From JALEFZ01 sp964564415 (GTDB lineage Bacteria > Bacteroidota > Bacteroidia > J057), in contig CAZMAV010000002.1 of the NCBI GenBank assembly GCA_964564415.1, positions 124,001-188,000 of the forward strand: DNA of 64,000 bases. Reading direction: 5' to 3'. Below the pieces are notes generated by a model. It was not told where the DNA came from. It searched no databases and saw only the letters and a list, made by a program, of their open reading frames with translations. The translations under genes and the position numbers were made by a program. Position 1 is the first letter of the stretch. Each line of letters begins with the position of its first letter. Shown piece after piece: positions 7,884-16,590 of this stretch.

Positions 7884-9086
7884 TTATCCCGGGAGCTCCT
7901 CAGCCATCTTAAAATACTGGTACTGTTCCAGAAAAGGATGAGGGGTACCGTTGTATTGCTTTTGGGTGTAGGCTTTGACCAGAAACTCCACAAGCATCTC
8001 TCTGAATTCATCCAGGTTGAGGTTTTCCTGGGCGGAGATGCAGACCGCAGGTACATTATTTTGCTTTACGTAGCTTTTTTCCAGGTGGATTCTTTCCTCT
8101 TCGCTGAGAAGGTCCACCTTATTGAATACGGTAAAAATGAGTTTGTTCTCTATGCCCAGGCTTTTGAGTGTATCCTTGACATTATCCATGTGTTCCTCAC
8201 ATTGGGGGTGAGAAGCATCTACCACATGGACAAGAATATCGGATTCCTGGGCTTCTGCCAGGGTGCTCTTGAATGACTCGACCAGGTGGTGGGGGAGTTT
8301 CCGTATAAATCCTACGGTATCTGAAAGGAGGAAGGGAATGCCTTTGAGGGCTGTCCTCCTCACGGTGGTGTCAAGGGTGGCGAATAGCTTGTCCTCAGCC
8401 ATTACATTGGCTTTGGTAATGCGATTCATGAGGGTGGACTTGCCCACATTGGTATATCCGACCAGTGCTACGCGGACATACTGAGAGCGATTTTTGCGGC
8501 GGGTCGTATCCTGCCTGTCAATTTTGACCAACTGACGTTTGAGTAGGGTAATCTTGTCCCGAATAATCCTTCGGTCGGTCTCGATTTCCTTCTCACCAGC
8601 ACCTTTCAGACCAATACCTCCTTTTTGGCGGGAAAGGTGGGTCCACATTCCCGTCAGTCTTGGAAGAAGATACTGATAATTGGCCAATTCTACCTGTGCT
8701 TTGGCTTGTGCTGTCTTTGCCCTTTCCCTAAAAATATGGAGAATAAGGGAAGATCTATCCAAAATTTTAACACCCAGGGCTTTGTCGAGGTTCCGAATCT
8801 GAGAGGGAGAGAGGTCATCATCAAAAATGACCATCTCTGCTCCGGACTCTTCAACAGCCTGAGCGATTTCCTCTATTTTCCCCTTGCCGACATAGGTGGC
8901 ATTGAGGGGCTTTTCAAGTTTTTGTATAAAAGAACGGACGGAGCAGGCCCCTGCTGTTTGCACCAAAAAGGCCAGTTCGTCCAGGTATTCCTTTGCTTGT
9001 TGAAAATCCATCTCTTGCGAACACACACCGACCAGGATGGCCTTCTCTGTCTTATCTTCTGTATGAACTTTCGTTTGTTCGATCAT
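7884..9086 (-). CDS. hflX: Ribosome-associated GTPase HflX
   Basis: HflX is a conserved GTPase that binds the 50S subunit and rescues stalled or heat-damaged ribosomes. The N-terminal HflX domain (about residues 20-150, including TYVGKGKIEEIAQ and MVIFDDDLSPSQIRNL) is followed by GGIGLKGAGEKEIETDRR, a family signature. The GTPase domain carries the P-loop GYTNVGKS (210-217), DTVGFIRKLPHHLVESFKST and NKVDLL. Length (400 residues) is normal. It stands alone as a transcription unit. Confidence 0.95.
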   Translation of the reverse strand: MIEQTKVHTEDKTEKAILVGVCSQEMDFQQAKEYLDELAFLVQTAGACSVRSFIQKLEKPLNATYVGKGKIEEIAQAVEESGAEMVIFDDDLSPSQIRNLDKALGVKILDRSSLILHIFRERAKTAQAKAQVELANYQYLLPRLTGMWTHLSRQKGGIGLKGAGEKEIETDRRIIRDKITLLKRQLVKIDRQDTTRRKNRSQYVRVALVGYTNVGKSTLMNRITKANVMAEDKLFATLDTTVRRTALKGIPFLLSDTVGFIRKLPHHLVESFKSTLAEAQESDILVHVVDASHPQCEEHMDNVKDTLKSLGIENKLIFTVFNKVDLLSEEERIHLEKSYVKQNNVPAVCISAQENLNLDEFREMLVEFLVKAYTQKQYNGTPHPFLEQYQYFKMAEELPG

Positions 9087-9188
9087 GTAGGAATGTAGGT
9101 TCGATTATTGGGTTGGATCTGACTTAGATCTTTGAGTCAAGGTACGCATTTTTTTGAATATGGGTTTTATCATACTTGGGGGCTAGGG

Positions 9189-10265
9189 CTATCTTTTGAG
9201 GTAGTCCAATAATTTTTCAATTGCTTCCTCCATCCTAAATTTTTTGGAGGCCTCTCTCCCTCTCTGACCCATGTCAAGTGCCTGTTGAGGATGCTCCATA
9301 AGCTCACCTATATTCTTGGCAAAGGGATTTACTTCACCTGGGGGGGATAGCAGGCCACTTTGACCCTGTTGGACAATTTCGGGAATGCTTGACACCTCAA
9401 AGGCCACAATGGGTTTCCCCGCTGCCATAGCTTCGGCCAGAGCAAAGCCAAAACCCTCCCAAAGAGATGGTAGGGCAAAGAAGTCCAATGAGGCATAGAA
9501 GTCGGGCATATTCTCTACGAATCCCAGGAACTTAACCCTTTTTTCCAAACTGAGGCGACGGACTTCGGCTTGTAGGTCAGTCAGCAGGGGCCCTTCTCCG
9601 GCAATGTGTACTTCCAGGTCTTTCCCTTCTTTTAGGAGATATTCAGCTGCTTGAATGAGAAGATGTTGTCCTTTCTGTAGGACGAGGCGACCTGCAGTAC
9701 CGATGATCCATTTTTGATTTTGGGGCAATTGGGTAGGCAGAGGATGGGCTAAAAATGGGTCAAGTTCCAGACCATTGTAAAGCACTTTTACCTTTTGAGG
9801 CGGCAGGAGGGGAGGGCTACCTAGGAGCCTTTTTTTTGTGGCTTCAGAATTGGCGATGATCCCGGTAATCTTTTTCTGGAGCAGAAATTTATTTATCCAG
9901 GAGGGATTAACCCGGACATCCAGTCCCCTTCGATAGATGATCCTGGGAATGCCAGCTTTGGAGCCAGCCAGGGCAGCGAGTTTCATCTCAGCCGACCCAT
10001 TGATGATAAGGGCATAGGGGGATGCGATTTTCAACTCATTTGTGAAGTGGAGGATTTTCCAAGGCTTAAGAAAGTCCATTTTCTTGATGAAAATAGGATG
10101 AAAAAAAATATTCTTTTCATGTTTAAGCCTTTGATGAAGGGGAGATTGGGGCTGTCCCCAGAAGTGAATCTTTTCTCCCCGGTCGGCCAGGGCCTTGGAC
10201 ATGGTGAAGTGCCACTTTTCTCCACCTCCCCAGAAATTGGATGCATTGATGAAGGCCAGGATCAT
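9189..10265 (-). CDS. Glycosyltransferase family 4
   Basis: This GT4-type (GT-B fold) glycosyltransferase has 358 residues from the ATG at 10265. It carries an N-terminal NASNFWGGGEKWHF, GTAGRLVLQKGQHLLIQAA for donor binding and the EX7E-like region SLWEGFGFALAEAMAAGKP. I chose the ATG at 10265 because it overlaps the TGA of the upstream gene (ATGA), a typical coupled start. A longer start at 10292 would lie inside the upstream gene. It forms a two-gene operon with a GT2 transferase and probably acts in outer-membrane glycan assembly. The acceptor is not known. Confidence 0.85.
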   Translation of the reverse strand: MILAFINASNFWGGGEKWHFTMSKALADRGEKIHFWGQPQSPLHQRLKHEKNIFFHPIFIKKMDFLKPWKILHFTNELKIASPYALIINGSAEMKLAALAGSKAGIPRIIYRRGLDVRVNPSWINKFLLQKKITGIIANSEATKKRLLGSPPLLPPQKVKVLYNGLELDPFLAHPLPTQLPQNQKWIIGTAGRLVLQKGQHLLIQAAEYLLKEGKDLEVHIAGEGPLLTDLQAEVRRLSLEKRVKFLGFVENMPDFYASLDFFALPSLWEGFGFALAEAMAAGKPIVAFEVSSIPEIVQQGQSGLLSPPGEVNPFAKNIGELMEHPQQALDMGQRGREASKKFRMEEAIEKLLDYLKR

Positions 10266-11098
10266 GGGGAGGCTTGTTGAGGGTCTTTCCAAAGCTCCCG
10301 AAGTTTGGCATACCTCAGAAATCCGGCATGTGCGGCCATGACTGCCAGTTGGAAACCGTGGTAGCCATCCAAAAAACCTGCTTTGATGAGGTATTCCTTG
10401 ATGAATCTCCAGGTGGGAGTGAGAACAAGTTGCCAGCTATGGAAGGCCTTTCCTTTCTCAAACTTCGCCTCAGCTGCCAGGCTGGAAAAGCGATTGATCT
10501 GATCCAGGTGTTCCTCCAGTGAATTTATGGTATAATGAAGGATGTGCCCCCGAACTTCTTCAGGCTTGACGTTGGGCAGAGGAACCAGGGTTTCGTGCAC
10601 TTTCTCTCCTTTCCAGGCGGCTTTCTCACGATGGACCAGGCGGATGCGCTTATCGGGATACCAGGAACCATGCCTGATCCATTTCCCACAATAGTGATTG
10701 AGCCTTTTGAAGCTATAGGCATCGGCCTTGAAGTCTTCTTTAAGCTTAATAAGGTGGATCCGGGAGTCCTCATCAAGGGCCTCATCTGCATCTATGGATA
10801 AGATGTAGTCATGTTTTGCTTGGGCCATGGCAAAATTTTTTTGCTCAGCATAGCCTTCAAAGGGATGGGCAATCACATGTGCGCCCAGTTGTTTACATAT
10901 TTCCGGTGTAAGGTCGGTGGAGCCGGAATCTACAACCAGGACTTCATCGGCAAGGCCCTCAAGAGAGTTCAGGCATCTGGCGATATTTTTTTCTTCGTTG
11001 TTGGCGATAATGACGACCGAGAGCTTGGGCAAAGCAAGTTGAAATTTGGGCGTAAAAAAAGGGTTTTTCAAATTTAATGAAAAAACCTTTTGTAACAT
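10262..11098 (-). CDS. Glycosyltransferase family 2, WaaE/KdtX-like
   Basis: This 278-residue GT2 (GT-A fold) protein starts its catalytic domain at LSVVIIANNEEKNIARCLNS (about residue 26). The DxD-type metal site is DADEAL in the segment DYILSIDADEALDEDS. The later GSWYPDKRIRLVHR and EKVHE residues resemble LPS-core beta-glucosyltransferases of the WaaE type. About 20 residues precede the catalytic core. A CRP-like inverted repeat (TGTGACATATGTTACA on this strand) overlaps the start codon; whether it is regulatory is unknown. It is cotranscribed with the downstream GT4 gene. Confidence 0.85.
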   Translation of the reverse strand: MLQKVFSLNLKNPFFTPKFQLALPKLSVVIIANNEEKNIARCLNSLEGLADEVLVVDSGSTDLTPEICKQLGAHVIAHPFEGYAEQKNFAMAQAKHDYILSIDADEALDEDSRIHLIKLKEDFKADAYSFKRLNHYCGKWIRHGSWYPDKRIRLVHREKAAWKGEKVHETLVPLPNVKPEEVRGHILHYTINSLEEHLDQINRFSSLAAEAKFEKGKAFHSWQLVLTPTWRFIKEYLIKAGFLDGYHGFQLAVMAAHAGFLRYAKLRELWKDPQQASP

Positions 11099-11106
11099 AT
11101 GTCACA
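11091..11106. promoter_or_regulatory. CRP/FNR-like inverted repeat at the glycosyltransferase start
   Basis: TGTAACATATGTCACA is a 16-bp nearly perfect palindrome with one mismatched pair. It resembles the binding sites of Crp/Fnr family regulators but overlaps the GT2 start codon (11098-11096). It could be coincidence, or it could mean the true start of the gene lies further downstream. Confidence 0.3.
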
Positions 11107-11162
11107 GCCTTTAGGTCCCCTACATCTCGGTGTCGGGTGTAGGTGTCAAGGATACTGAGTGG

Positions 11163-11975
11163 TCAGTTCAATTTGTCCAGAAAGTAATTGAAGGAAAAAG
11201 TAACGAACATATATCCATCGTTGGTTTCGGGATTTCCGCGTTTCATTCCTTCTTCAAATTGATATATTTTGGTATTCATAGATAGTTCGGAAGCGATGAT
11301 TCCTCTAGTCTCCGAGATGCTGGCCTGATTGGGATAAACGGTGCTGACATCATCGAGGTAATCGGTCATGGTGAGTCGGTAGCCCATTTCGAGTCCAATT
11401 CCGGTAAATTCTGTCAGGCGGAGGTTGAGTCCCAGTCCTACAGGAAAAGATATCTGAAGCCTTGAGTAGGGGCCTTTTCCATCTTCCAGAAACTGGCCTT
11501 CGGTGCCCAAAGGTTGGAGTTGATGCCAGGTGCCTTTAAAGCGTGCCTGAGGGTCATGGTAAAACATGGCAAAGCCCATTAGCATATATGGAGAAAGGTG
11601 AGCACCGATGTTGATGGTACCAAAGTTTTTGTCTTTGATAAAGTCGACGATAAAAACTGTCTGAGCCTCAATGATGGTGGACCTAAAATGAAGGTCTCTG
11701 GCCCTTCTTCCAAAACTTTGGGCGAGGGCATCAGAAGCAGCGATTTCCCCACCGGCCAATCCCACTCGGATGGCAGTATTAGGAGTAAAGTATTTCTGAT
11801 AGCAGGCGGCTATGGAGGGCTTGAAGTAGGAGCTGACAAACTGGTCTGTCATCTCTCCATAATAGGTAGAGCTTCCAATTCCGAAGCTAAGCATGTGAGA
11901 CCTCTGTGCGAAGCTATCCGAACTCGAAGCAAGAAACAAGGTAGCAAGGATCAATAATGATAGATGTCTGGCCAT
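11163..11975 (-). CDS. PorG-like outer-membrane protein (DUF6089), copy 1
   Basis: This 270-residue protein has a signal peptide (ARHLSLLILATLFLASSSDSF, then AQ) and a beta-barrel of the DUF6089 family. PorG of the type IX secretion system belongs to this group. Family hallmarks are FGIGSSTYYGEMTDQF after the signal peptide, GMFY-like aromatic strands, and TDYLDDVSTVYPN near residue 215. It shares about half of its residues with the protein encoded at 12391-13233. The two are probably products of a tandem duplication. The window contains T9SS-exported proteins, which fits, but PorG identity is not proven. Confidence 0.75.
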   Translation of the reverse strand: MARHLSLLILATLFLASSSDSFAQRSHMLSFGIGSSTYYGEMTDQFVSSYFKPSIAACYQKYFTPNTAIRVGLAGGEIAASDALAQSFGRRARDLHFRSTIIEAQTVFIVDFIKDKNFGTINIGAHLSPYMLMGFAMFYHDPQARFKGTWHQLQPLGTEGQFLEDGKGPYSRLQISFPVGLGLNLRLTEFTGIGLEMGYRLTMTDYLDDVSTVYPNQASISETRGIIASELSMNTKIYQFEEGMKRGNPETNDGYMFVTFSFNYFLDKLN

Positions 11976-12390
11976 TAGAATATAGGATTTTCTAAGGGTG
12001 GTGGATTGTAGGGTAAGAAAAAATAAAATGGCTGTGCCCTGAAGATCAGGAGAAGAACGGTAATGGGTAAAGGGATAGCTGAATGATTAGGATGTGAGAA
12101 AGTAATTTCCACAATCCATTTTGATTTAATACAAATGTAAGGAAAGGAAAAGATTTATGGGATAGATGATCAAATTAAATGCTTGAATAGCAAAATTTTA
12201 CTCCTCAGGTAGGGATATAAAAAAAGACCCCTCCGAAAGAGAAGCCTTTTTCAAACAATGGGTAAATAAATTTAGGTCTAGATTATTTCACTTTTGAAAG
12301 TAGAGATTTAAGTCTGTCAAAAAGAACGCGATAGGATAGTTAATTAAAACGATAGAATGGTAGTATTTCTGTCTGGCTAACTGTGTTGAT
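11976..12390. other. Non-coding spacer between two PorG-like genes
   Basis: This 415-bp AT-rich stretch has no convincing open frame. A weak A/T-flanked hairpin-like sequence lies near 12220-12258 (AAAAAG ... CTTTTT), too poor to call a terminator with confidence. It must contain the promoter of the downstream copy-1 gene, but no clear TAnnTTTG element was found. Confidence 0.5.
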
Positions 12391-13233
12391 TTACTTGAAG
12401 CGATTAAGGTAATAGTTGAAAGAAATGGTAGCAAACATATAGCCGTCATTGCTTTCGGGGTTACCTCTTTTATCTCCGGGAAGGAAGACTGCTTCATTTT
12501 GGCCGGTGGAGAGTTGCATGGCGAAAGGGCCATTGGTTTCTCTAAGGGCATCAAAATCTGGATAGACGGTGCTTACATCGTCGAGGTAGTCGGTCATGGT
12601 CAGTCGATAGCCAATTTCAGCGCTAATTCCTGTATTGCTGGTGAGCCTGAGGTTGATACCGAATCCAAAGGGGAAGCTGATCTGGGTACGGGAGTAGCCT
12701 CCTTTTCCGTCGGCCAGGTACTGACCTTCTGTACCTAGGGGTTGAAGGGCATGCCACTCTCCGTTGAGCTTACCTTTGGGATTGAAGAAGAAGAGTCCCA
12801 TACCCCCGAACACATAGGGAGAAATATGATGGGCTTTTTGGTCATTGCCAAAGTATTTGTCCTTGAGAAACTCATATACCATGACGGCTTGAACTTCTCC
12901 AATGGTACTTTTGAAGCTCAGGTCTCTGAGGACACGGCCCCGGTCATTGGCCATGGCATCGGTAGCGGCGATTTGGCCGATAGAAAGGCCTCCACGGAAG
13001 GCAATATTTTCGGTAAGGTATTTTTGGTAGGAGAGGCTGGCAGCGGGTTTGAGATTGGAACTGACAAAGATGTCGGAAAGGTCTCCGTAGTAGTAGACCG
13101 TACCCACACCGGCACTAAACATGTGAGAACGCTGAGCAAAGGAGGTGGAGGTGAGGGCGAAGATCAGCATGAGCAGGCAGGCAGCCCTAACCATCCAAAT
13201 GGAATGCGGGTCAAAGAATGAACTTTTCTTCAT
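12391..13233 (-). CDS. PorG-like outer-membrane protein (DUF6089), copy 2
   Basis: This is a paralogue of the 11163-11975 gene, with the same signal-peptide end (FAQRSHM), YYYGDLSDIFVSSNLKPAAS and TDYLDDVSTVYPD segments. I chose the ATG at 13233 (MKKSSFF), because it gives a normal signal peptide. The longest open frame would add 42 residues of unrelated sequence, and another ATG lies at 13245. The two paralogues differ mostly in their signal peptides and C-termini, consistent with duplication followed by divergence. It is probably an outer-membrane barrel linked to T9SS function, inferred from family only. Confidence 0.75.
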   Translation of the reverse strand: MKKSSFFDPHSIWMVRAACLLMLIFALTSTSFAQRSHMFSAGVGTVYYYGDLSDIFVSSNLKPAASLSYQKYLTENIAFRGGLSIGQIAATDAMANDRGRVLRDLSFKSTIGEVQAVMVYEFLKDKYFGNDQKAHHISPYVFGGMGLFFFNPKGKLNGEWHALQPLGTEGQYLADGKGGYSRTQISFPFGFGINLRLTSNTGISAEIGYRLTMTDYLDDVSTVYPDFDALRETNGPFAMQLSTGQNEAVFLPGDKRGNPESNDGYMFATISFNYYLNRFK

Positions 13234-13481
13234 GATTTTTTGCATTAGGCAAATCAAAATTGGGATATAATCAGCGGATTTTGATTTGGTGATACATTCA
13301 GATAGAATGAAAAAGCTTAGATAGTGTGATTGATAAATATTCTGATGAGTGTAATACAACTTGCATGCCCTTAGAATTTTATAAGTAGGCCCTGCGGCTA
13401 TGGTAAGAAAGGGGGATGTAATAGATTTCTACTAAATCGAAGATTTTTATTAAATTCTTCTGATATTGATCCAAAAGAACT

Positions 13482-14468
13482 ATGAACTTGACCTATTCTG
13501 CAGTAAGATTTGTCTTAGTATTGTCGGCTTTTTTCGGTTTGAATTGTGGTGGAAATGCTCCTGAACGGTCGAAAAAAGAGGATGATATGTCCAAAAATAT
13601 GTCTGAACCCCAGCAGCGGGTAGAAAAGAGCCAGGCCTATATTAGGCATTACGACCTGACATCTCCTCGGGTAGCCTATGAACTTCCTGAAGCCCTACAG
13701 GAGGTTTCAGGTCTTTCCTACGATGGTAATGGGATCTTTTATATGATCGAAGACGAAAACGGAGTCCTTTATCGCTGGGATGAGAATAGCCAAAGCTTGG
13801 TTTCAAAGCAGAAGTTTGGCAAGGACGATGACTATGAAGGAGTAGAGGTGGTGAATGATCAGATTTTTGTCTTAAAGCATACCGGGACCCTTTATCAGAT
13901 GGCCAAGTCGGAGGGTGAAGAGCTGGAAGCTGAAAAACACGGGACTTTTTTAAAGGGAGATAATGATGTAGAGGGGCTGGGATACGTCGAGAAAGAAGGT
14001 ATCCTCTTATTGGCATGCAAGGAACCCTATCAGCAGGACGACGACTACGAGAAAGAGCTGAGGGTCATTTACGCCTTTGACATTGCCAATCAGGAACTAA
14101 GGGAAGAGCCTTACATTCGCCTCAATATGTATCAGCTGCAAAAGGACCTGGGTCGCCTCAATGAAGATGCGGAGATCAGGCGGGTACTCTACGACTTCAA
14201 TCCCGACAAGAGAAAGGCCCTGGCTCCTTCAGGGGTTGCGGTCCATCCCCTCAATGGCCACATATATGTGTTGGCTCATCGGAGTCAGATGCTACTGGTC
14301 TTGAATCACAGTGGAGAAAATACAGAGGTTGTAAGGGCTTATTACCTAGATCGAAAACTATTCGAGCAGCCTGAGGGTATTTGCTTTAGGGAAGATGGAA
14401 GCCTGTACATTTCCAATGAGAGTGAAGAAGGCAGAGCGACCCTTTTAGGATTCGAGTATTATCCATGA
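13482..14468 (+). CDS. SdiA-regulated-type beta-propeller protein
   Basis: This 328-residue protein has an N-terminal hydrophobic segment ending in a Cys (LVLSAFFGLNC, C22). The lipobox is not canonical. The mature part contains repeated strands such as LPEALQEVSGLSYDGNGIFY and LFEQPEGICFREDGSLYISN. These match the SdiA-regulated family (PF06977), which folds as a beta-propeller. The family has no firm biochemical role and probably acts in the envelope or on the surface. The stop overlaps the next start (ATGA at 14465-14468), so the two are translationally coupled. Confidence 0.75.
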   Translation: MNLTYSAVRFVLVLSAFFGLNCGGNAPERSKKEDDMSKNMSEPQQRVEKSQAYIRHYDLTSPRVAYELPEALQEVSGLSYDGNGIFYMIEDENGVLYRWDENSQSLVSKQKFGKDDDYEGVEVVNDQIFVLKHTGTLYQMAKSEGEELEAEKHGTFLKGDNDVEGLGYVEKEGILLLACKEPYQQDDDYEKELRVIYAFDIANQELREEPYIRLNMYQLQKDLGRLNEDAEIRRVLYDFNPDKRKALAPSGVAVHPLNGHIYVLAHRSQMLLVLNHSGENTEVVRAYYLDRKLFEQPEGICFREDGSLYISNESEEGRATLLGFEYYP

Positions 14469-15091
14469 ATATAGAACAACTCAAGGACTGGCTGGGGATA
14501 GCATGGAGGGAACGACTCTCCGAAATATACCGGAGGGGTATGCTCAACAATCCCTTTATGGTCCAGGCAGCCCTTTTTCATTATCTCAATACTCCTGAAC
14601 TGCCCCATGTACGTGTCTGGCTATCCCAGTCCATCGAGTTTCCTACTTTCCAAGAGGAGGATTATTTGGATTGGCAGATTTACCATTACAAAAAGAAGCT
14701 GATGGGGCAGGTATTGGACCTTATCATTACCAATGAAGAGGAAGTCCTGGCCATCGGACTGCTAAATTTCGAAGCCGGGGGATATGGAGATTTTCGCGAG
14801 CATCTGGAACTCATGGAGACTTTTCACCAGATCCGTGGTAAGGGAGAACTGCGGATGCGCATTCATCCTCATCACGGCAAACTCGACGAAAGCCATACCT
14901 ATCTGATCAGGGAAGATACCCTTCTGGTGTATGGAGTCATCAATCAAGAGGCTTCCATGAGCCTGGAATGGGACAAGCTGAAGGCCCATTGTAAAGATCC
15001 TCTATTTTGGTACCACTTTTACTTTCTCCAAGGAAAAATTGGGGATAGCAAGATCAAGTTTTTGGTGAAGGAAGGGAAAAAGTTCCTCTAG
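14465..15091 (+). CDS. Conserved hypothetical protein, coupled to the propeller protein
   Basis: This 208-residue soluble protein begins with MNIEQLKDWLGIAWRERLSE and has no signal peptide or membrane helix. Residues around 80-105 (GQVLDLIITNEEEVLAIGLL) are vaguely like the D-(E/D)-x-K strand of PD-(D/E)XK nucleases, but the catalytic Lys is not evident. I do not recognise a family. It is coupled by a 4-bp overlap to the SdiA-regulated-type gene, so a shared role is likely. Confidence 0.55.
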   Translation: MNIEQLKDWLGIAWRERLSEIYRRGMLNNPFMVQAALFHYLNTPELPHVRVWLSQSIEFPTFQEEDYLDWQIYHYKKKLMGQVLDLIITNEEEVLAIGLLNFEAGGYGDFREHLELMETFHQIRGKGELRMRIHPHHGKLDESHTYLIREDTLLVYGVINQEASMSLEWDKLKAHCKDPLFWYHFYFLQGKIGDSKIKFLVKEGKKFL

Positions 15092-15269
15092 GAGGAGCTT
15101 GTGTCGGGTAAAGGGCCTGTCTGGGTCATTATGCCTGTAGCATTCATTAAAACGATAGCTATCTCCATCATTTTCGGGGGACTTTTGGAAAAAGCGTATT
15201 CTTTATTATCTTTATGTAAAGGGAATATTACTACAATGTTTTTGCAACCGAGCTTGCTCGGTAAAAGAC

Positions 15270-15307
15270 AAGGGACTGTCTGAAGAGGCGGTCCCTTTTT
15301 TTATTAT
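15270..15307 (+). terminator. Intrinsic terminator
   Basis: AAGGGAC...GTCCCTT stem of at least 7 bp (10 with wobble pairs) followed by seven T residues. It ends the 13482-15091 operon and lies directly before the glycosyltransferase start at 15313. A second small hairpin (CCGAG/CTCGG) lies at 15248-15261. Confidence 0.7.
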
Positions 15308-15312
15308 TGTCC

Positions 15313-16374
15313 ATGCGAATCTTATTTGCGATCCTGGATTGGGGGCTGGGCCATGCTACCCGTTCGATGGTATTGATTGACAGATGGAGGTCCGAAGGTA
15401 AAAACATTTTTCTGGCTTCCAGTGGCAAGGCCGGCGAACTGCTTCGTCGTGAGTATCCTGAGTTGCCTTATTTGAATCTCCCTCCTTATGGGGTAAGTTA
15501 CAGCCATCTTCCTCTTCAATCTCTGGCCGTTTTGTCGCAGGGGGCAAAAATCAGGAAAGCCATAAGGAGTGAGGCAGAATACATTCGGGCATATCAAAAT
15601 CGTTATAATTTTGATCTCATCATCTCGGACCATCGCTATGGATGTTCACATCTTGATACTCCTTCGATATTTTTGTCTCACCAATTGGCCTTAATCCCTC
15701 CACCCTTGCTGCGCTGGTCGAGAAGGGCCATTTTTGCCTTACACATGAGGCAGTTGGAGGCCTTTGATCAGATATGGATTCCCGATGATGAAGGAGAGGA
15801 GAATCTTTCGGGGAGCCTGAGCCATGCCTATCCCCTTCCTTCCAAAGCGAAATTTATAGGCCCACTTTCCCGCTTTGAGGGGATGGTGGTAGAAAAAGAT
15901 AGGGGGCCGGAAGTCCTGGCTATCCTATCCGGACCTGAACCACAGCGTAGCCTGTTGGAGGTGAGGTTGAGGGATGAATTGAGTCAGGGCAGTAGGACTG
16001 CCTGCCTGGTACTGGGTAAACCAGAAATGAAGGAAGGGTGGACAGAAGGAAAGCTTCGCATTTACCCTCATTTGGAAAGCTTTTCATTGGCTAGGGCGAT
16101 GACACAAGCCAACTTGGTCATATCAAGGTCGGGATATAGCTCAATCATGGATTATGGATCTCTTGGGCTGGAGCGGGTAGCTTTGATTCCTACTCCGGGT
16201 CAGAGTGAGCAGGAATACCTGGCTCGCCATCTGGAAGAAAAAGGCTATGCTTTTAGAATATCTCAACGGAATTTTTCACTGGATCGCTGTTTGAGGGGGT
16301 TGGAGGGAAAGATGGGATTTAGTAAGAGAACAAAGAACGAAAGAATAGAACACCTACTGGAGGAATGGTCATAA
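15313..16374 (+). CDS. MurG/GT28-like glycosyltransferase
   Basis: This 353-residue GT-B protein has an N-terminal MRILFAILDWGLGHATRSM segment, typical of MurG/GT28 proteins (the GHATR motif binds the lipid acceptor side). The C-terminal half has SLARAMTQANLVISRSGYSS followed by GLERVALIPTPGQSEQEYLARHLEEKGYA, the family's UDP-sugar-binding region. The ATG at 15313 is preferred over an in-frame TTG at 15307. Related genes in Bacteroidota are annotated only as glycosyltransferases; the substrate is unknown. The gene ends at a strong terminator and then repeat A1. Confidence 0.8.
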   Translation: MRILFAILDWGLGHATRSMVLIDRWRSEGKNIFLASSGKAGELLRREYPELPYLNLPPYGVSYSHLPLQSLAVLSQGAKIRKAIRSEAEYIRAYQNRYNFDLIISDHRYGCSHLDTPSIFLSHQLALIPPPLLRWSRRAIFALHMRQLEAFDQIWIPDDEGEENLSGSLSHAYPLPSKAKFIGPLSRFEGMVVEKDRGPEVLAILSGPEPQRSLLEVRLRDELSQGSRTACLVLGKPEMKEGWTEGKLRIYPHLESFSLARAMTQANLVISRSGYSSIMDYGSLGLERVALIPTPGQSEQEYLARHLEEKGYAFRISQRNFSLDRCLRGLEGKMGFSKRTKNERIEHLLEEWS

Positions 16375-16402
16375 AAAAAGCCACCCTTTCGGGCGGCCTT
16401 TG
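16373..16402 (+). terminator. Intrinsic terminator of the GT28-like gene
   Basis: A-rich run, then AAAGCC-A-CCC paired with GGG-C-GGCCTTT around a TTTC loop. It overlaps the stop of the glycosyltransferase and is directly followed by repeat A1. Confidence 0.6.
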
Positions 16403-16405
16403 ATC

Positions 16406-16577
16406 TAAGTAGTCTCGCAATTTCATCTCAGTATTCCTTGGGTTACTTTTTCCCGAATCCTGCGTCATTTCCCGATGAATCGGGATCAATTTAGTACCAC
16501 TAAATCTACGTTCAATTCCTTGGCTTCAGAAAAAATTGTCTCCAAAGAATACCGAATTCAATATGCTCGCCTACTTA
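16406..16577. repeat. Dispersed repeat family A, copy A1 (MITE-like)
   Basis: This 172-bp element starts with TAAGTAGTCTCGCA and ends with TGCTCGCCTACTTA, giving an imperfect terminal inverted repeat whose outer 7 bp match exactly. It contains hairpins CCCGAT-GA-ATCGGG (16471-16484) and TTTAG-TACCA-CTAAA (16490-16504, with an extra A-T pair). The copies at 22641-22770 and 30735-30906 have the same layout. It has no open frame. It lies between the convergent ends of the GT28-like and HtrA genes. Confidence 0.85.
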
Positions 16578-16590
16578 AACGATAGCATCA

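Noticed and set aside
15101..15283. 60-codon open frame before the GT28-like gene
   Set aside because: It overlaps two hairpins, has no homology I recognise, and ends inside the terminator.
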